A program made the position numbers and the translations under genes. The notes under the pieces are model-generated. The model was given only the letters and a program-made list of their open reading frames with translations, ran no database searches and had not been told where the DNA came from. From the NCBI GenBank assembly GCA_964559535.1, contig CAZLIC010000041.1:1-34866 (forward strand): a stretch of DNA of 34,866 nt. Reading direction: 5' to 3'. Origin of the DNA: CAZLIC01 sp964559535. GTDB taxonomy: Bacteria; Pseudomonadota; Alphaproteobacteria; Rhodobacterales; Rhodobacteraceae. Position 1 is the first letter of the stretch; each line of letters opens with the position of its first letter. Shown here piece by piece: positions 32,382 to 34,866 of this stretch.

Positions 32382-32407
32382 CCGGGCCCGTCGGGGGCCC
32401 GGCCTTT
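32381..32407 (+). terminator. Intrinsic terminator after the chain-length operon
   Basis: Nine-base arms GCCGGGCCC (32381-32389) and GGGCCCGGC (32395-32403) enclose a five-base loop and are followed by CTTT. The hairpin starts on the last base of the stop codon of the small plus-strand gene and ends just before the stop of the convergent ExoY-like gene. It probably works for the plus strand, perhaps for both. Confidence 0.8.
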
Positions 32408-32409
32408 GC

Positions 32410-33111
32410 TCAGCAGCCCGTGCCGCGCATCACCACCGACACCGTACGCCACAGAATGCGCAGATCCGCTGCCAGGGTGACCCGCACCTCATAGCGCGCG
32501 TCATAGTCGGCGCGGGCGGCAAAGGTGGTCGCATTGCGCCCTTCGGTCTGCCACAGACCGGTAATGCCGGGCCGCAATGCGTAGTAGGCCTGGCCCGGAT
32601 ACAGCGCCTGCTGGTCGGGCATCATTGGCCGCGGCCCCACCAGGCTCATGTCGCCCACCAGCACGTTCCACAGCTGCGGCAGCTCGTCCAGCGACGACCG
32701 GCGCAGGAACTGGCCTGCCGAGGTGATCCGCGGGTCGCGCCGCAGCTTCTGCGTGGCGTCCCATTCGGCTTTCGCGTCCGGGTCGGTGTCCAGCATCTGG
32801 CGCAGGCGGGCGTCGGCGTCGGGCACCATGGTGCGCAGCTTCCAGATGCGGAAGATGCCTCCGTCCCGCCCGACACGCGGTTGCGTGTAGAAGGCCCCGC
32901 CACCATCCTGCCGCACCAGCAGCGCAAGCAGCAGGATCAGCGGAACAACCATCGGTGCCGACATCAGCACCAGAACCACATCCAGCACGCGCTTCAGTCC
33001 GCGGCGGTAGGGGCCGCGCACAACTGCAGCCTCGGGGGCAGATTGCGGCACGATCATGGCGCGGGGCAAACCGGCCTGCTCAGGCAGGAACTCGGGGAAG
33101 CTGATGGTCAT
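32410..33111 (-). CDS. ExoY/WcaJ-type undecaprenyl-phosphate sugar-phosphate transferase
   Basis: A 233-residue enzyme that starts repeat-unit assembly by moving a hexose-1-phosphate (often galactose or glucose) from its UDP form to undecaprenyl phosphate. A single N-terminal hydrophobic segment (VLDVVLVLMSAPMVVPLILLLALLV, about 44-68) anchors it in the membrane. The catalytic region has KRVLDVV, PRVGRDGGIFRIWKLRTM, RRSSLDELPQLWNVLVGDMSLVGPRP and RPGITGLWQTEGRN, all hallmark ExoY-family motifs. The length matches the short ExoY forms, not the five-helix WbaP type. The ATG at 33111 is preceded by GGGGAA. It ends two bases after the terminator of the convergent operon. Confidence 0.94.
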   Translation of the reverse strand: MTISFPEFLPEQAGLPRAMIVPQSAPEAAVVRGPYRRGLKRVLDVVLVLMSAPMVVPLILLLALLVRQDGGGAFYTQPRVGRDGGIFRIWKLRTMVPDADARLRQMLDTDPDAKAEWDATQKLRRDPRITSAGQFLRRSSLDELPQLWNVLVGDMSLVGPRPMMPDQQALYPGQAYYALRPGITGLWQTEGRNATTFAARADYDARYEVRVTLAADLRILWRTVSVVMRGTGC

Positions 33112-33535
33112 CGTCAGTTCCCCGTCAACAGTCTGCGGCCTTCCGGCGCGCAAAAAGCAGTTGAACGGTGCGAGCAGAGGCACAATTCACTAAAAACAAC
33201 ATGCACTTGTATGCATGCCCCACGGTACTTCAACAGCATGGCTTACTCTCGCAGCAAGCGCCCCCTTCATGCAGTTTACGGGATAACCTGTGGCCTTGGC
33301 GACAGGCATCGTGCGCGTGCCGCCACGTTTTCGCCCCAGTCTTGCATTTTTTCGGGCCAGTTTTGCCGCAATCCGGGCAAGACCAAGGCTGGCGCAATCA
33401 CGGGTTGCAGCGTGCAGCGGCATTCACCTGCCAACGCCATGCGGATGATTCGTCGCACCTGGCGCGCCCTAAAATCCTGGTGCGATTTGCCGTTGGTTGT
33501 GGATTGTTTCACAATTCCAGACGCGCCGCTCCAGC
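33112..33535. promoter_or_regulatory. 424-base non-coding region upstream of the ExoY-like gene
   Basis: No convincing gene is seen in this stretch, which is more A/T-rich than its surroundings (notably 33181-33220 and 33350-33365). It must hold the promoter for the ExoY-like gene. A dyad ATGCA-CTTGTA-TGCAT lies at 33201-33216, about 90 bases before the ATG, and a second one, ATTGT-TTC-ACAAT, at 33503-33515, just after the stop of the small membrane-protein gene on the minus strand. Either may be a regulator site. A long minus-strand frame across 33276-33779 is judged a chance frame. Confidence 0.45.
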
Positions 33536-33859
33536 CTAGCGACCGCAGGAAATCCGCATCGGGTGCAGCGCTGCCATTGACGTGAACGCCGTGCATCCCA
33601 AGAGTCCGAACAGACAGTAAGTCAGCAGCACCAGAAACACGGACTGCCCGGTCGCCAGCGACACCAGCGCTGCCAGCAACCCCGCCGTCACCCCGCTCAG
33701 CATCACGCCGACAACCATCTGGCTCTCCAAGACGGCACTGTTTCCATACTGCCGCAAAAGCTTCACAAGCTGCAACCATTCGTTGCGCCGGGATTCGGAA
33801 ATTGCACCAGCGCTGCCATCATCCGGCGCAAGACTGCCGAAACTGCCCCCGGGTCGCAC
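33536..33859 (-). CDS. Small membrane protein with two predicted helices (unknown)
   Basis: A 107-residue protein beginning with a GTG at 33859. Residues about 50-70 (VVGVMLSGVTAGLLAALVSL) and 74-94 (SVFLVLLTYCLFGLLGCTAF) form two membrane helices with a short turn. The N-terminal half is hydrophilic (NEWLQLVKLLRQYGNSAVLE). An ATG lies further inside, at the first helix, so the true start is uncertain. It sits 48 bases after the sulfotransferase-like gene on the same strand and may be co-transcribed. Its hydrophobic pattern is not what a random antisense frame gives, but no family is recognised. Confidence 0.6.
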   Translation of the reverse strand: MRPGGSFGSLAPDDGSAGAISESRRNEWLQLVKLLRQYGNSAVLESQMVVGVMLSGVTAGLLAALVSLATGQSVFLVLLTYCLFGLLGCTAFTSMAALHPMRISCGR

Positions 33860-33907
33860 AGTCGTGGCCTGCCGACCCGCCGAAATGCCGCGCGCAGCGT
33901 CGTGGCG

Positions 33908-34798
33908 TCAGGTCTCGGGCCGGGGCTGCGCCGCGATCTCGTACAGCCGGGCCAGCAAGGCATGCTCGTCCTCGCCGTCGGGGTTCAGCCGGGCCAGACA
34001 CTGCGCCGCCGCCGCCATCGCTGCGGCATCCGGTGCCCCGACCAGCCGCATCCGGTTGTGGGTGCCGGGCTCCGCCGCCTGCAGCAACCACCGCACCGCC
34101 GCCCGCACGGCGTCGTCCGCCCTGGTCGCGTTCACCTGCCGCATCACCTCGGCCGCCACGGCCGACACCGAAACGTTGATCCGGTCGGGCGGCGGCAGGC
34201 CTGCCGCATCCAGCCCCACCACGGCGCAGGCCTCCGCAAAGGCACTGGGCCCATAGCCCACAACGGTACAGCGAGATGCCCCGAAGGCCGCCACGGCATC
34301 GGCTGCCAGCCGGTCATGGTCCAGCATCGCGCGAATGTGGGGCCGTTGCGCATAGGCCTCGACCGTCTCGCCACTGCCGAAGCCCAGCCGCGGGTTGGCA
34401 TTGTTCAGCAGGGCCTGGCGGTGCATCGAGGCCAGCCACGCCGTCGCCTCGCGCACTACCAGCACGCAGACCACGTCAATACCCGTCACTGCTGTACGGA
34501 ACGCCGCAAGCGCATCTGGCGGAAACAGATGCAGATTCGCCGAAAGCCCCTCGGCGGACAGCAGCATCGTTCCCGCCTTGCCGCGCTGCAACAGGGCCTG
34601 GGCAAGCCGCATGTCGCGCCGCATCAGGCTTTGCTGGATGGCCGAGTGGTTGGGCGCATGCGTGATGCTGGCGGTCTCGGGATAGTCGACCCCCCGCGCC
34701 AGCAGGTCGCCACGGTGCCGGTCAGCCCAGACCTGCCACGCGGTCGTCCCTGTCTTCGGCAGCCCGATGTGCAGAATCAGGCGTGCGGGCCGGGGCAT
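33908..34798 (-). CDS. Sulfotransferase-like protein
   Basis: A 296-residue protein of the PAPS-dependent sulfotransferase fold. Near the N-terminus LILHIGLPKTGTTAWQVWA (residues 7-25) is the 5'-phosphosulfate-binding loop, and VCVLVVREATAWLASMHRQ (about 110-130) matches the 3'-phosphate-binding strand and helix with Arg and Ser. The rest is poorly conserved, as usual in bacterial members. It may sulfate a surface polysaccharide or lipid; the context of sugar-assembly genes favours the former, but this is inference. A good ribosome site (GGGGAG) lies before the ATG, overlapping the end of the upstream gene, whose stop is three bases away. Confidence 0.8.
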   Translation of the reverse strand: MPRPARLILHIGLPKTGTTAWQVWADRHRGDLLARGVDYPETASITHAPNHSAIQQSLMRRDMRLAQALLQRGKAGTMLLSAEGLSANLHLFPPDALAAFRTAVTGIDVVCVLVVREATAWLASMHRQALLNNANPRLGFGSGETVEAYAQRPHIRAMLDHDRLAADAVAAFGASRCTVVGYGPSAFAEACAVVGLDAAGLPPPDRINVSVSAVAAEVMRQVNATRADDAVRAAVRWLLQAAEPGTHNRMRLVGAPDAAAMAAAAQCLARLNPDGEDEHALLARLYEIAAQPRPET

Positions 34799-34801
34799 GG
34801 C

Positions 34802-34866
34802 CTAACTCCCCACCCCCAACCTGACCCCGACCCCCTGCCGTGCCAGCAGCGGCTGCCACCAGTCCG
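34802..34866 (-). CDS. C-terminal end of a gene entering from the right (partial)
   Basis: A frame read on the minus strand ends with DWWQPLLARQGVGVRLGVGS and a TAG at 34802-34804. The stop lies three bases before the sulfotransferase-like ATG, and the ribosome site of that gene overlaps its last codons, as expected inside an operon. Only 20 residues are visible, so the product is unknown. Confidence 0.5.
   Translation of the reverse strand, partial: DWWQPLLARQGVGVRLGVGS

Noticed and set aside
33276..33779. A 167-codon minus-strand frame in the ExoY upstream gap
   Set aside because: It overlaps the two-helix membrane protein in another frame, runs through the least coding-like DNA of the window, and shows no domain or consistent third-position bias.
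1..34866. tRNA or rRNA genes, CRISPR arrays, insertion sequences, integrases
   Set aside because: I looked on both strands for cloverleaf-like segments, regularly spaced repeats and transposase or recombinase motifs and found none.

Overview
The window is G/C-rich chromosomal DNA, almost fully coding, with a strong G/C preference at third codon positions. Gene content (etfBA, IspD, MOFRL-type glycerate kinase, an iron-sulfur cryptochrome/photolyase, a DUF1194 protein, an ExoY/Wzz/WecG exopolysaccharide locus) points to an alphaproteobacterium, most likely Rhodobacteraceae. This is inferred from gene families; no database search was possible.

Left part (1-13.4 kb): the 3' end of an unknown gene; etfB-etfA on the plus strand, facing ispD across a hairpin; a divergent glycerate 2-kinase; then a 1,428-residue protein rich in charged helices with a central domain carrying the hallmark motifs of phosphatidylinositol 3/4-kinases (most like type II PI4K). 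Next come a short-chain dehydrogenase translationally coupled to an FeS-type (6-4) photolyase. A perfect 25-bp inverted repeat supplies the TAG stop codons of both the photolyase and the convergent DUF1194 gene. Behind DUF1194 lies a secreted pseudo-caspase with two peptidoglycan-binding domains.

Middle (13.4-25.9 kb): a tight minus-strand operon of four genes, transcribed as type I PKS (KS-AT-KR-DH-PCP-TE), family 2 glycosyltransferase, NRPS (formyltransferase - degenerate condensation remnant - adenylation domain with an inserted luciferase-like monooxygenase - PCP) and a phosphopantetheinyl transferase. The NRPS lacks a releasing domain and the PKS has one, so the chemistry probably runs NRPS to PKS, the reverse of gene order. 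The likely product is a very short N-formylated and oxidised aminoacyl-polyketide, possibly linked to a sugar. I consider this operon and the PI4K-like protein the most interesting parts of the window.

Right part (26.1 kb to the end): a surface-polysaccharide locus with a Wzy/ligase-like membrane protein, a WecG/TagA transferase, a family 2 glycosyltransferase, a CpsD-like tyrosine-kinase ATPase, a Wzz-like chain-length protein, a small hypothetical protein, an ExoY-like initiating sugar transferase, a two-helix membrane protein, a sulfotransferase-like protein and the 3' end of another gene. The PKS/NRPS operon sits directly against this locus, so its product may modify or be exported with the surface polymer; that link is inference only. 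No tRNA, rRNA, CRISPR array, transposase or integrase was seen.
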